DNA of 64,000 nucleotides from assembly GCA_934178475.1 (NCBI GenBank), contig CAKPQH010000008.1, positions 6,372 through 70,371 of the forward strand, given 5' to 3'. A program made the position numbers and the translations under genes. A model generated the notes under the pieces. That model had not been told where the DNA came from. It ran no database searches and saw nothing but the letters and a program-made list of their open reading frames with translations. Positions 34,686 to 43,518 of the stretch are shown in pieces. The stretch comes from an uncultured Clostridia bacterium. GTDB lineage: Bacteria > Bacillota > Clostridia > TANB77 > CAG-508. Each line of letters starts with the position of its first letter. Position 1 is the first letter of the stretch.

Positions 34686-35726
34686 TTACTTTATCTTATT
34701 TATAAATTCTTTCATACTAGTTTTTCCATCTATCCTAACTCTTGGCAATTCAAATTTAACCATTTTAGGTTTTACTCTTCCACTATTTGTTGTAAATGCT
34801 AATTTGTATCCACTTTCTTTTATCTCTTTTTTGCTTTCATCATTATATTGTCCAAAAGGATAACAAAATACTGTAGCTCCTCCTAAAATTTCACTTGAAG
34901 TTTTAGCATCTTGAATAATTTTATCTTTGCTCCATGAAAGTAATACTCCTTTTCCTCCTGCTCCCGCTTGATGCATATTATTTGAATGTGATTGATAATT
35001 TACATTCTTCTCTTTATTCTCTGCTCTCCATCCATACCATTCTGTAATTACAAAAGATGTCGCTGTAACATTATATTTTTGAAGAATTGGAACAGCTAAA
35101 TCAAAAAATGAAGCATCTCCATCATCAACTGTTAATACAATACTTTTTTCAGGAAGTTTTTTTGTTCCATCTATATATTTTTCAACTTCATCCCATGTTG
35201 GAAAATAATAGTTATTTTCTGATAAATACTTTATTTGTTCTTCAAAATCATTTATTTCAATCCAATTTCCATCTGGAGCTTTTCTCTCATTTTTATCATA
35301 AAAGAAATGATACATAAGAACAGGCAATCCTTCCTTACTTAATTCATTATATACTTTAATTTTTCTTACTTTCTCACTCTTATTTCCTGAAGAATCTGAA
35401 ACACAATATTTTATTTCATACTCTCCTGCTATATTAGTATCCAAATTTGATTTAGTTTTTATATTAGTAGTTATATCCCCATCTTTATCATCTGTAGCTA
35501 CTGCACCTTTTTCAATATATTTTTCTCCGCAAACTAAACTTTCTTCACTATTTCCATTTAATTCAATTTTAGGAGGTATAATATCTTTTTCTATAATCTC
35601 ATCTTTTTCTTGACTGCTTTCATGGGGATTTTTATTATTTATAGTTTGTTTTAGAAATATAATTCCAATAATTATTAAGCATATTACGAATATACACAAA
35701 AACACTTTTACTTTATTTAATTTCAT
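34686..35726 (-). CDS. membrane-anchored polysaccharide deacetylase with DUF5011 domain
   Basis: 346 residues. An N-terminal anchor helix (about 5-26) and a short linker precede an Ig-like DUF5011 domain (about 50-128, with ATDDKDGDIT) and a NodB-type carbohydrate esterase 4 domain (about 135-346). The metal-binding motif appears as TVDDG rather than TFDDG, and HFFYDK and CYPFGQYN correspond to later motifs. It probably removes acetyl groups from peptidoglycan or a surface glycan. It follows two other wall-related genes on the same strand but has a terminator before it. Confidence 0.88.
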   Translation of the reverse strand: MKLNKVKVFLCIFVICLIIIGIIFLKQTINNKNPHESSQEKDEIIEKDIIPPKIELNGNSEESLVCGEKYIEKGAVATDDKDGDITTNIKTKSNLDTNIAGEYEIKYCVSDSSGNKSEKVRKIKVYNELSKEGLPVLMYHFFYDKNERKAPDGNWIEINDFEEQIKYLSENNYYFPTWDEVEKYIDGTKKLPEKSIVLTVDDGDASFFDLAVPILQKYNVTATSFVITEWYGWRAENKEKNVNYQSHSNNMHQAGAGGKGVLLSWSKDKIIQDAKTSSEILGGATVFCYPFGQYNDESKKEIKESGYKLAFTTNSGRVKPKMVKFELPRVRIDGKTSMKEFINKIK

Positions 35727-35752
35727 TTTTATCCCTCTTTTATTTCCAGAAA

Positions 35753-35779
35753 AATAAGAGATTTTAAAAATCTCTTATT
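35753..35779 (-). terminator. terminator after the Ig/cadherin-like gene
   Basis: Inverted repeat AATAAGAGATTTT / AAAATCTCTTATT (35753-35765 and 35767-35779) followed by T-rich sequence on minus. It overlaps the stop codon of the upstream gene. Confidence 0.7.
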
Positions 35780-37280
35780 ACTTATCTTCTTTCATTTTTC
35801 TTAAAAACTCTTCTAAGTTATCCATGTTTTCAAAATCATCTAAAGCATTATTTTCAATATATCTTTCTTGTTTAATATCATCCTTTTCTATTTTCTCTTC
35901 TTCTTGAACTTTTTCATTTAACCTAACATTTAATGCTTCAAACTCTCTTTTAGGATTTTCTTGTATTTCTTCTTTTTTATTTACTCGGTTAAATAAATCT
36001 TTATCATTTTGATTATCTAAATCTATTCTTTCTTCTTCATCTACCTTTGATTTTTTTTCATAAACATTGTTCTTATTTTTAAGTTTTATTTTAATTATTA
36101 TAAAAACTATTGAAGCTATAACAATAAATCCAACTATTCCTAATATCATCATTTTTTGTTTTTTCATTTTCTCAGCAGCTTCTTTGCTAGCTTCATTTGC
36201 AGCTGTTAAATCTATTGAAACTTTTTTATTTACTATTATTTGATATGTTGTAGTTTCATCTGTTTCAGAATTATGTACTAATAAAGTTATTGTGTTTTCT
36301 CCTTCTTGTAACTCTGAATTTCCTGTTATATCTACTTTAATGTTTTCACCAGATACTGATGGTATAATTTCTAACTCTGATAAATCTTTATTTAATTCTA
36401 AATTATACTCATATATATCATTACTAAATTCAGGAGAAATCTTGAATCCTTTAACTTCCAATCCTGTTAGCCCAATTATATTTTTGTTAGACTCTTCAGT
36501 TTCATTATTTTCTTCATTTTCTGTATTTGTGTTACTACTTTCTTCTGCTGTTTTTCTTGTTATATTTAAAGTATATTTTTTAGTTGTTTTTCCATCTTCT
36601 GCAGTTACTTTGATTTCAAAACTATTTTGTCCTTCTTTTAGCTCTTTTTTTCCAATTCCTTCAACTTTAGCTTTATTACTATTTGCTGTTGCATATATAG
36701 TTATTGATGAAGCTTCATTTGGAACACTAACATCATATGAAGTTGTAGCTTTTTTAAATCCTTTAAAATCGTATTCTTTTGGATTAATTCCTAAATTTTT
36801 TAATGTTGCATCACTTGAAACTTTTGGTGTATTGTCAGTATTATTACTATTATTGTTTGAACTACTATTTCCAGTACTGCTGTTTCCTCCATTGTTGTTA
36901 TTCGTTTCGTTTCCTTTTACATTTACAGTTATAACTTTAGAAATATTTTCTTCTACACCTGTTGTGCTATCAGCTACTGGACCAGTAACTTTTATTGTTG
37001 CACTTCCTTCTCCCTTTGCTACTATATTTACAGTTAATGAATTGTTTTCTATCCATGTATTTGAAATTGTTGCAGTGGCAACTGATGTATTTGATGAACT
37101 TACATTTAAGTTTCCTGTTCCATTATTCGCTGTAACAGTAACATTTGTACTTTCACCTTTTTTTAAACTAACTGTTGATGTCGATAATGATACTGACATA
37201 GCATTTACTTTAATATTAATTGTTATAATGCTAAGAATAACAATTATTCCTATAATTATTTTTGATTTTAATTTTTTCAT
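35778..37280 (-). CDS. membrane protein with Ig-like and cadherin-like domains
   Basis: 500 residues. Signal peptide (1-28), BIG2-like Ig domain (about 28-124), Asn/Ser-rich spacer, two cadherin-like beta-sandwich repeats (about 155-242 and 268-353, each ending in a TKKYTLNI or TTTYQIIV strand), a membrane helix (about 376-397), then a highly charged cytoplasmic tail of about 100 residues. The extracellular part resembles proteins that bind wall polymers. The acidic/basic tail could contact cytoplasmic partners. It lies 12 bases after the glucosaminidase gene, so they are cotranscribed. Confidence 0.8.
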   Translation of the reverse strand: MKKLKSKIIIGIIVILSIITINIKVNAMSVSLSTSTVSLKKGESTNVTVTANNGTGNLNVSSSNTSVATATISNTWIENNSLTVNIVAKGEGSATIKVTGPVADSTTGVEENISKVITVNVKGNETNNNNGGNSSTGNSSSNNNSNNTDNTPKVSSDATLKNLGINPKEYDFKGFKKATTSYDVSVPNEASSITIYATANSNKAKVEGIGKKELKEGQNSFEIKVTAEDGKTTKKYTLNITRKTAEESSNTNTENEENNETEESNKNIIGLTGLEVKGFKISPEFSNDIYEYNLELNKDLSELEIIPSVSGENIKVDITGNSELQEGENTITLLVHNSETDETTTYQIIVNKKVSIDLTAANEASKEAAEKMKKQKMMILGIVGFIVIASIVFIIIKIKLKNKNNVYEKKSKVDEEERIDLDNQNDKDLFNRVNKKEEIQENPKREFEALNVRLNEKVQEEEKIEKDDIKQERYIENNALDDFENMDNLEEFLRKMKEDK

Positions 37281-37292
37281 AAGTTACACTCC

Positions 37293-38852
37293 TTAAAATT
37301 CAGTTCCTGACACAATATAATTTTTCACTAAAACATAGTCAGATGGTGATATTTTTCCATCATTATTTACATCTGCTGCTTTTTTTGCTTCCTCACTACT
37401 TAATAAATTTGTACCTATAATATGATTTTTAATTAAAACATAATCAGATGGTGATATCTTTCCATCATTATTTACATCACCCTTTTTGTATCCTATTGAT
37501 GGATTTTCTGTAGGCGTATTAGGTTTATTATTACCACTATAATCATCATTATTATTAAGTTGAATTAAATATTGTTTAAATTCTGTCTCATAATCATATG
37601 TTGTTCTAGCAACATATCCTTGAGTTCCATTACTTTTTACCACTTTATCCCAATATGTTCCTGCAACTTTCTCACTTGCTCTTTCAAGTCTTGTAATATA
37701 TTCTCCTGCATATAAATAACTACTTAAACGTGTTCCATTTGGAGAATCTCTTAAACTTATTGTATTTTTTACATTTACTCTAACCACATCTGACTCTATT
37801 GTCGAACTGCTAATTGTAGTAGATGGTCTTGAGCATGCATTTGCTGGCATATTTTTATATACTGGAATTATAAAAGTATATCCATATTCCAAAGCTCCTT
37901 TTTGGGCTAATGTTCCCCTTAAAGAAGTTCCTTCATTTTGAGCTGCTAATATATTTTGCATATATTGATGCCAGAAAATTTGTCCATCTGAATTATCTAC
38001 ATCAAACTTTTGCAAATACATTGTATTTTGTCCTACTGCTATATATTTATTAGCTATAATTTGTATTCCTCCTCTTAATGCTAATTCTAAACTTGTCCAA
38101 CCATAATCACTTGCTTTTTTTAATCCATTTAAGATAACTTCTTCTTGTGTTTTTCCACTTGCACCTATATTGAATACATTATAGATTCCAACATATTGTC
38201 CATTATATCCATTCCCTGATGTTAAAACAGTTCCTTGCTTTTTTTGTTCCTGCAAAATTCTTGCAACTATGTAATAAGGATTTGTGTTATATATTTTACA
38301 TGCATCTAAAATAACATCTATATATGTATCATTATCTAAAAAAGAACCACTAAGTACTGATTTTAAAACATTTCTATCATAACTATAAGAATTATCATAA
38401 GATAATTCCATAAATTGGAATATATCATTTGAATTTAAAGAATTTCTTGGATCCATCATATATTTTATTGCAGATTCTGAAGCACAAACCCAACTTCCTG
38501 TATCATATTGTCCATCTTTACATATAGGACATATCCAACTTCCTGCATACTTAGAATTTCCAGCACTAACCAGATTTTTAGGAGAGCCACCATGTCCCAT
38601 ATATTCGTACTTTATTGCATCTGCCCATTCAATATCTGTATATAATATTTTAAAATTCCAGTTTGGGTGTGTTGATTTTAAAGAATTAATCATTGATTTA
38701 ATTCCAGGATATAAACTATCATCTAAAGAGTTTATATCTGAACTTACAGATTGATTTACAGCATTTGTTGTATAATTAAAGAAACTTATACAAATACTAA
38801 ATATAATATTAAAAATAATTATTACTGCTAAAAATTTAAGTTGTCTGTTCAT
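37293..38852 (-). CDS. endo-beta-N-acetylglucosaminidase with SH3 and dockerin domains
   Basis: 519 residues. Signal/anchor helix (about 8-26), a glucosaminidase domain related to LytD-type autolysins (about 60-320, with ARILQEQKKQGT and FWHQYMQNI), an SH3-like domain (about 350-425) and a C-terminal type I dockerin (about 453-515). The dockerin has two calcium loops, each DVNNDGKISPSDYVL, in near-identical DNA repeats. It cleaves peptidoglycan glycan strands. The dockerin implies docking on a cohesin such as the wall-anchored protein at 15898-16854. First gene of a wall-related group. Confidence 0.9.
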   Translation of the reverse strand: MNRQLKFLAVIIIFNIIFSICISFFNYTTNAVNQSVSSDINSLDDSLYPGIKSMINSLKSTHPNWNFKILYTDIEWADAIKYEYMGHGGSPKNLVSAGNSKYAGSWICPICKDGQYDTGSWVCASESAIKYMMDPRNSLNSNDIFQFMELSYDNSYSYDRNVLKSVLSGSFLDNDTYIDVILDACKIYNTNPYYIVARILQEQKKQGTVLTSGNGYNGQYVGIYNVFNIGASGKTQEEVILNGLKKASDYGWTSLELALRGGIQIIANKYIAVGQNTMYLQKFDVDNSDGQIFWHQYMQNILAAQNEGTSLRGTLAQKGALEYGYTFIIPVYKNMPANACSRPSTTISSSTIESDVVRVNVKNTISLRDSPNGTRLSSYLYAGEYITRLERASEKVAGTYWDKVVKSNGTQGYVARTTYDYETEFKQYLIQLNNNDDYSGNNKPNTPTENPSIGYKKGDVNNDGKISPSDYVLIKNHIIGTNLLSSEEAKKAADVNNDGKISPSDYVLVKNYIVSGTEF

Positions 38853-38927
38853 CTATCTTTCACCTCTTTAGTTTTTCTCTTAATCTATTTTAACATATTT
38901 TTACAAAATTAGTCATAATTCATTAAT

Positions 38928-38957
38928 AGTATATCATTTATTATTTTAATAAGTCAA
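38928..38957 (-). promoter_or_regulatory. promoter of the glucosaminidase gene
   Basis: On minus: TTGACT (38952-38957), 18-bp spacer, TATACT (38928-38933). Confidence 0.65.
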
Positions 38958-38989
38958 CATTTGACACAAAAAAAATTTTTTCTAAAAAC

Positions 38990-39016
38990 TTGCATCTTTT
39001 TTATTTTTAGTATAAT
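38990..39016 (+). promoter_or_regulatory. candidate glmS promoter
   Basis: TTGCAT (38990-38995), 15-bp spacer, TATAAT (39011-39016). The spacer is short, but the -10 is perfect and it is the only candidate between the divergent genes. The 417-base gap 38853-39269 holds this, the minus-strand promoter and the ribozyme. Confidence 0.5.
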
Positions 39017-39061
39017 ATAATATACAAATTGAAAGTATTAAAATATTATGAAAGGAGTTAT

Positions 39062-39219
39062 TTGTAAGCGCCAGGAGCTTTTTCATAAAGCTTGACGAGG
39101 TCTAAAGTTATCGAAATATTCGGCGGATGCTTTAGTGGTACCTACTTTACCAAAGATTTTTATAAAAAATAATGGTAACATTATAACAAAATAAAAATCA
39201 AAGTAATTACTTTCAATTC
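39062..39219 (+). ncRNA. glmS ribozyme-riboswitch
   Basis: Conserved core elements occur in order: AAGCGCCAGGAGC with the expected self-cleavage between A39067 and G39068, then CTTGACGAGG, ATCGAAATATTCGGCGGATGC and the 3' pseudoknot domain. Binding of glucosamine-6-phosphate triggers cleavage and destabilises the glmS mRNA, giving feedback. It lies 50 bases before glmS. The flanks AATTGAAAGTA (39027-39037) and TACTTTCAATT (39208-39218) are perfect complements and could close the whole element. Confidence 0.93.
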
Positions 39220-39269
39220 CAAAATATTTTAATTAGTCTAAATTATAGACGGAATGGAGATTATTAATT

Positions 39270-41129
39270 ATGTGTGGAATTGTTGGATACATTGGAAACC
39301 AAAAAGCTAGCAAAATATTACTTGCTGGTCTTAATAAACTTGAGTACAGAGGTTATGACTCTGCTGGAATAGCTACAATAGAAGATGGAAAAATATCTGT
39401 TATAAAAGATAAAGGGCGTGTAGCTAATTTATATGAGTTAGAAAAAAACTCAAATCTAAAAGGAACTATTGGTATTGCTCATACAAGATGGGCAACTCAT
39501 GGAATACCATCTAAAATAAACTCTCACCCTCATCTTGATAATGATGAAAATATTGCAGTTGTTCATAATGGTATAATAGAAAATTATGTTGAATTAAGAA
39601 AATTCTTACAAGATAATGGATATAATTTCTTATCAGAAACTGATACAGAAATTGTCCCTAATCTTATAAATTATTTTTATAAAAAAGAATCTGAAAATAG
39701 TGAATTAAAACTTTTAAGAGCTGTAAAAGCTGCTTGTGATAAATTAATTGGAAGCTTTGCTTTAGAAATTTTATCTAAAGACTTTCCTGATACTATGATA
39801 GTTGTAAGAAAAGATAGTCCTTTAGTTATTGGAAAAGGGATTAATGAAAACTACATTGCTTCAGATATCCCTGCTATTTTAAGTTATACTAAAGATTTTT
39901 ATTTATTAGATAATTTGGAATTTGCTGTTCTTACAACAAATAATATTACTTTTTATAATAATAACTTAGAATTAATTAACAAAAAAACCGAAACTATTAA
40001 CTGGAATGCAATGGCAGCTGATAAAAATGGCTTTGAAGATTATATGTTAAAAGAAATATATGAACAACCTGTTGCTGTTCGTGAGACAATTGGTACTAAA
40101 TTAAACACCAATAAATGTGAATTTGATGAATTAAATTTCACAAAATCTTATTTATCTAAATTTAATCAAATATATATAATTGCGTGTGGTACTGCTATGC
40201 ATGCAGGTCTTGCAACAAGAAAAACAATAGAAGATCTTTGCAAAATACATGTAACTGTTGATATAGCATCAGAATTTAGATATAGAAAACCTTTAATTGA
40301 TGAACATACTCTATGTATATTTATCAGTCAATCTGGAGAAACAGCTGACACTATTGCTGCTTTAAAACTTTCTAAAGAGCATAAAGCAACAACAATAGCT
40401 GTTACAAATGTTATTGGAAGTTCTATAACTCGTGAAGCTGACTATTCAATTTATACACATGCTGGTCCTGAAATTGCTGTAGCTTCAACTAAAGCTTATA
40501 CTTCACAAATAACTTCTTTAACACTTCTTGCAATTTATTTTGCACAAGTATTAGAGACAGCTGATTCTGAAACACTAGATAAAATATCAAAAGAATTATT
40601 AGAATTGCCATCAAAAATCGAAAACTTCCTAAAAAATAAAAACTATATTTCTAATGTGAAAGAGCTTTCAAAAAAAATATATACTTCAAAAGATTTATTC
40701 TATTTAGGAAGGGGTATTGATTATACTACAGCTCAGGAAGCATCATTAAAATTAAAAGAAATATCTTATATACACTCAGAAGCATATGCTGCTGGAGAAT
40801 TAAAACATGGTACAATAGCTTTAATTGAAAACGGAATTAATGTTATAGGAATTGCAACAGGCCAAAATTTATTAAAGAAAACTATTAGTAATATGGAAGA
40901 AGTTATAACTCGTGGTGCTAATACTACTTTAGTTATAAGTGAAAACTTATTAGAAGAAATTAATAAATCTACTTTTAAAAATGTAATTGTTATTCCTGAA
41001 ACTACAACTTATCTTTCACCTATACTTGCAATAATCCCTCTACAACTTTTAGCTTACTATGTTTCAAAAGAAAAAGGCTTAGATGTTGATAAGCCAAGAA
41101 ACCTTGCAAAATCAGTAACAGTTGAGTAA
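39270..41129 (+). CDS. glmS: glutamine-fructose-6-phosphate aminotransferase
   Basis: 619 residues. Class II glutaminase domain with Cys2 (MCGIVGYIG), EYRGYDSAGIA and THGIPS..NSHPH, followed by two SIS sugar-isomerase domains (about 295-425 and 465-600) and the invariant C-terminus LAKSVTVE. It makes glucosamine-6-phosphate, the first step to UDP-GlcNAc and peptidoglycan. Regulated by the ribozyme just upstream. Start ATG follows GGAG. Confidence 0.98.
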   Translation: MCGIVGYIGNQKASKILLAGLNKLEYRGYDSAGIATIEDGKISVIKDKGRVANLYELEKNSNLKGTIGIAHTRWATHGIPSKINSHPHLDNDENIAVVHNGIIENYVELRKFLQDNGYNFLSETDTEIVPNLINYFYKKESENSELKLLRAVKAACDKLIGSFALEILSKDFPDTMIVVRKDSPLVIGKGINENYIASDIPAILSYTKDFYLLDNLEFAVLTTNNITFYNNNLELINKKTETINWNAMAADKNGFEDYMLKEIYEQPVAVRETIGTKLNTNKCEFDELNFTKSYLSKFNQIYIIACGTAMHAGLATRKTIEDLCKIHVTVDIASEFRYRKPLIDEHTLCIFISQSGETADTIAALKLSKEHKATTIAVTNVIGSSITREADYSIYTHAGPEIAVASTKAYTSQITSLTLLAIYFAQVLETADSETLDKISKELLELPSKIENFLKNKNYISNVKELSKKIYTSKDLFYLGRGIDYTTAQEASLKLKEISYIHSEAYAAGELKHGTIALIENGINVIGIATGQNLLKKTISNMEEVITRGANTTLVISENLLEEINKSTFKNVIVIPETTTYLSPILAIIPLQLLAYYVSKEKGLDVDKPRNLAKSVTVE

Positions 41130-41197
41130 TTTAAAAATGGGGACGGTCCTTTTTTGAAAATTTTTATTTTCAAAAAAGGACCGTCCCCATTTTTAAA
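41130..41197. repeat. 68-bp GGGGAC-type palindrome between two stop codons
   Basis: 32-bp perfect arms (41130-41161 and 41166-41197) with a 4-base loop and a GGGGACGGTCC core. It begins on the base after the glmS stop and ends on the base before the convergent ligase stop. It is related to the palindrome at 15839-15894 and is probably a REP-like mobile element doubling as a bidirectional terminator. Confidence 0.85.
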
Positions 41198-42817
41198 TTA
41201 AAGTTTTTTCATTTCTTCAAACCTTTTTATTTTATTAGTTGTAGTCTTTGCCATTGGTTCTGTAGTTACCACTATATTTTTTATGTGTTTGTAATTAGGA
41301 AGTGTTGTATTTATATTTTTTATATCTTCCCATATTTTTTCTTTAGGATTTTCATCTTTTAATCTATCTTCATTATATACAACCTTTGCAGATACTACAT
41401 AATCATCTTCCTTTGGTTTTCCAAAAACCATGCATTCCTCAACATATGGTAATCTTCCGATCAAAGTTTCTAATTCTTCTGGGTAAATATTTTTTCCATT
41501 TTTCAATACAATCACATTCTTTTTTCTTCCTGTAATAAAAATATATCCATCTTTATCTACATATCCAATATCCCCTGTATAAAACCATCCATTTTTTAAT
41601 ACTTCTTTTGTTGCTTTTTCATCCTCATAATATCCAAGCATTACATTTGGTCCTTTAGCTATAATTTCTCCTTTTCCTTCTTTATTTGGATTATCTATTT
41701 TCACTTCTACATTAAACATTTCATGTCCAACAGATCCTGCTCTCATATGCTTAGAATCTTCTGCTGCTATAACAGGTGATGTTTCTGTAAGTCCATATCC
41801 TTGTATCGTTAATATTCCCCAATCATTGAAATCTTTGGCAACTTTTTTGTCTATTGGAGCTGCTCCACTAATTACAGACCTAATATATCCTCCTAACCCA
41901 TTTATAATATCTTTAAATAATTTTCTTCTTATATCTATTCCAAAAAACATTAAAAATTTGCTTAATTTTTGTGCCATTTTCAATTTCTTTAATTTTCCTT
42001 GTTTTTCAACCTCTAAAATTAATTTTTTATGCATCGCTTCTAATATTGCAGGCACACCAACAAAAACAGATACTTTATATTCTTTTAAATTTTTCTGTAT
42101 ATATCTAAGTCCATCACAGAATACATTCATACATCCTTTATTTAAATAAAACAATAATCCAGTAAATCCAAATGTATGATGATATGGTAAAAAGCTCATA
42201 TTTACATCATTTTCATTTGATTCTTCTACTTTATTTAATGCTTCTATATTAGATGCAATATTTTTGTGTGATAACATTACAGCTTTTGATTTTGATGTAG
42301 TTCCTGAAGTAAATATAATAATACTCATTTTTTCATTATCAATTGGTAAATTCTTATATTTCTCTTGATTTCTTTTAGTCATTAAACTTTCTAAATTATC
42401 AAAGGTGTCATTTTTATCCATACAAATATAATGTTTTATTTCTGTGTTATTATCTTCTTTAATTTTTTTCATATCATCTATATATTTTTCATCAAAAACA
42501 ACTACTTCTGCTTTACTTCTTATTAAAGAATTTTCTATTTCAGATACAGCTAATCCTTTATCTAAAGGAACAATAACTCCTATACCATTAACAACTGCTA
42601 AATATGTAACAATCCATTCATATCTATTTTTTCCTATAACAGCTATCCTTTTATTTAAAAATCCTTTTTCTAAAAATGCACTTCCTAAATTATTAATATC
42701 TTCATAAAAATCATTATATTTTTTATCAATATATTTGTTTTCTTTTTTTATCCTAAAAGCAATATTATTTCCATGTAATTCTACAGTATCTTTTATTAAT
42801 TCTCTTATATTTTCCAT
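41198..42817 (-). CDS. AMP-dependent acyl-CoA synthetase/ligase
   Basis: 539 residues of the ANL superfamily. The phosphate-binding loop IIFTSGTTSKSKAVMLSH is at about 165-182, GYGLTETSPV near 340, YTGDIGYVDKDGY near 415 and GRKKNVIVLKNGKNIYPEE near 430, with a C-terminal AMP-binding subdomain. It resembles long-chain fatty acid CoA ligases, which activate free fatty acids via acyl-adenylate. The gene follows tetR on the same strand with a TetR-type site between them, so fatty-acid or acyl-CoA responsive control is likely. Confidence 0.88.
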   Translation of the reverse strand: MENIRELIKDTVELHGNNIAFRIKKENKYIDKKYNDFYEDINNLGSAFLEKGFLNKRIAVIGKNRYEWIVTYLAVVNGIGVIVPLDKGLAVSEIENSLIRSKAEVVVFDEKYIDDMKKIKEDNNTEIKHYICMDKNDTFDNLESLMTKRNQEKYKNLPIDNEKMSIIIFTSGTTSKSKAVMLSHKNIASNIEALNKVEESNENDVNMSFLPYHHTFGFTGLLFYLNKGCMNVFCDGLRYIQKNLKEYKVSVFVGVPAILEAMHKKLILEVEKQGKLKKLKMAQKLSKFLMFFGIDIRRKLFKDIINGLGGYIRSVISGAAPIDKKVAKDFNDWGILTIQGYGLTETSPVIAAEDSKHMRAGSVGHEMFNVEVKIDNPNKEGKGEIIAKGPNVMLGYYEDEKATKEVLKNGWFYTGDIGYVDKDGYIFITGRKKNVIVLKNGKNIYPEELETLIGRLPYVEECMVFGKPKEDDYVVSAKVVYNEDRLKDENPKEKIWEDIKNINTTLPNYKHIKNIVVTTEPMAKTTTNKIKRFEEMKKL

Positions 42818-42886
42818 AAAAAATCATCCTTTTCAATAAATATTATAATAATTATAGTATACAAATTATAATATTTATATTAGGAT

Positions 42887-42897
42887 GACCGGTCGGT
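42887..42897. promoter_or_regulatory. probable TetR-family operator
   Basis: GACCGGTCGGT in an otherwise AT-only intergenic region, with perfect 8-bp palindrome GACCGGTC (42887-42894). Sites of this kind are common for TetR/AcrR regulators of lipid genes. Position: after the tetR stop and upstream of the ligase gene. Confidence 0.6.
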
Positions 42898-42916
42898 TTT
42901 ATAATTATTCCTTTTT

Positions 42917-43486
42917 TTATTTTTTCCTAACACCATCTATTATATATCTACAAAACTCTTCATATAATTCGTTTACATTTACATTTTTGTTTTTATTTTG
43001 TTTATATATTAAGCTTGATGTTATTACTGTAAAAATTCCATAAGCTATAGCTCCTGTATTTCCCGCTTCAATTTCTTGTGCTTCTATTCCCTGTTTTACA
43101 ATTCCTTCTATAATGTCTGTATACTCAATTATACAATTTCTACATGCTTCATTTCTTTTTTCTTTTCCCCATAATTGACTTAAAATTAATGCTATAAAAT
43201 CTTCATACTTCAAAGAAACTTTTATTTGTATTAAAATTATTGCTTTTATTTTTTCTATTGAACTTTCTAAATTAGCTGTCTTTATTTCAATGTTATTTTT
43301 TAATAGTTTCATTCCCTCTTCTATAAGAAATTTTAATATTTCTTCCTTATTTGAAAAATGATGATATAGTGTACCTTTAGCAATACCAACAACAGAAGTT
43401 ATTTCTTCTATACTTGTTCTATCATATCCTTTACTTGCAAAAAGCTCCATTGATTTTTCAAAAATCTTTCTCTTAGTTCTATGCAT
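42917..43486 (-). CDS. TetR/AcrR-family transcriptional regulator
   Basis: 189 residues. The N-terminal HTH (about 8-55) has the typical sequence TSIEEITSVVGIAKGTLYHHFSNKEEIL, followed by an all-helical ligand-binding region. It probably represses the downstream acyl-CoA synthetase gene through the GACCGGTC site in the 99-base gap. It follows fmt by 32 bases. Confidence 0.92.
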   Translation of the reverse strand: MHRTKRKIFEKSMELFASKGYDRTSIEEITSVVGIAKGTLYHHFSNKEEILKFLIEEGMKLLKNNIEIKTANLESSIEKIKAIILIQIKVSLKYEDFIALILSQLWGKEKRNEACRNCIIEYTDIIEGIVKQGIEAQEIEAGNTGAIAYGIFTVITSSLIYKQNKNKNVNVNELYEEFCRYIIDGVRKK

Positions 43487-43518
43487 GAAAATCTCCTTTC
43501 ACTTTAATTTTAAAGTCT

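Noticed and set aside
36292..37296. Plus-strand 334-codon frame
   Set aside because: It lies opposite the Ig/cadherin-like gene; its Ser/Phe/Leu-rich composition is a reflection of that gene's codons.
37322..37483. Two direct repeats as a mobile or CRISPR-like element
   Set aside because: They encode the two calcium loops of the dockerin domain.
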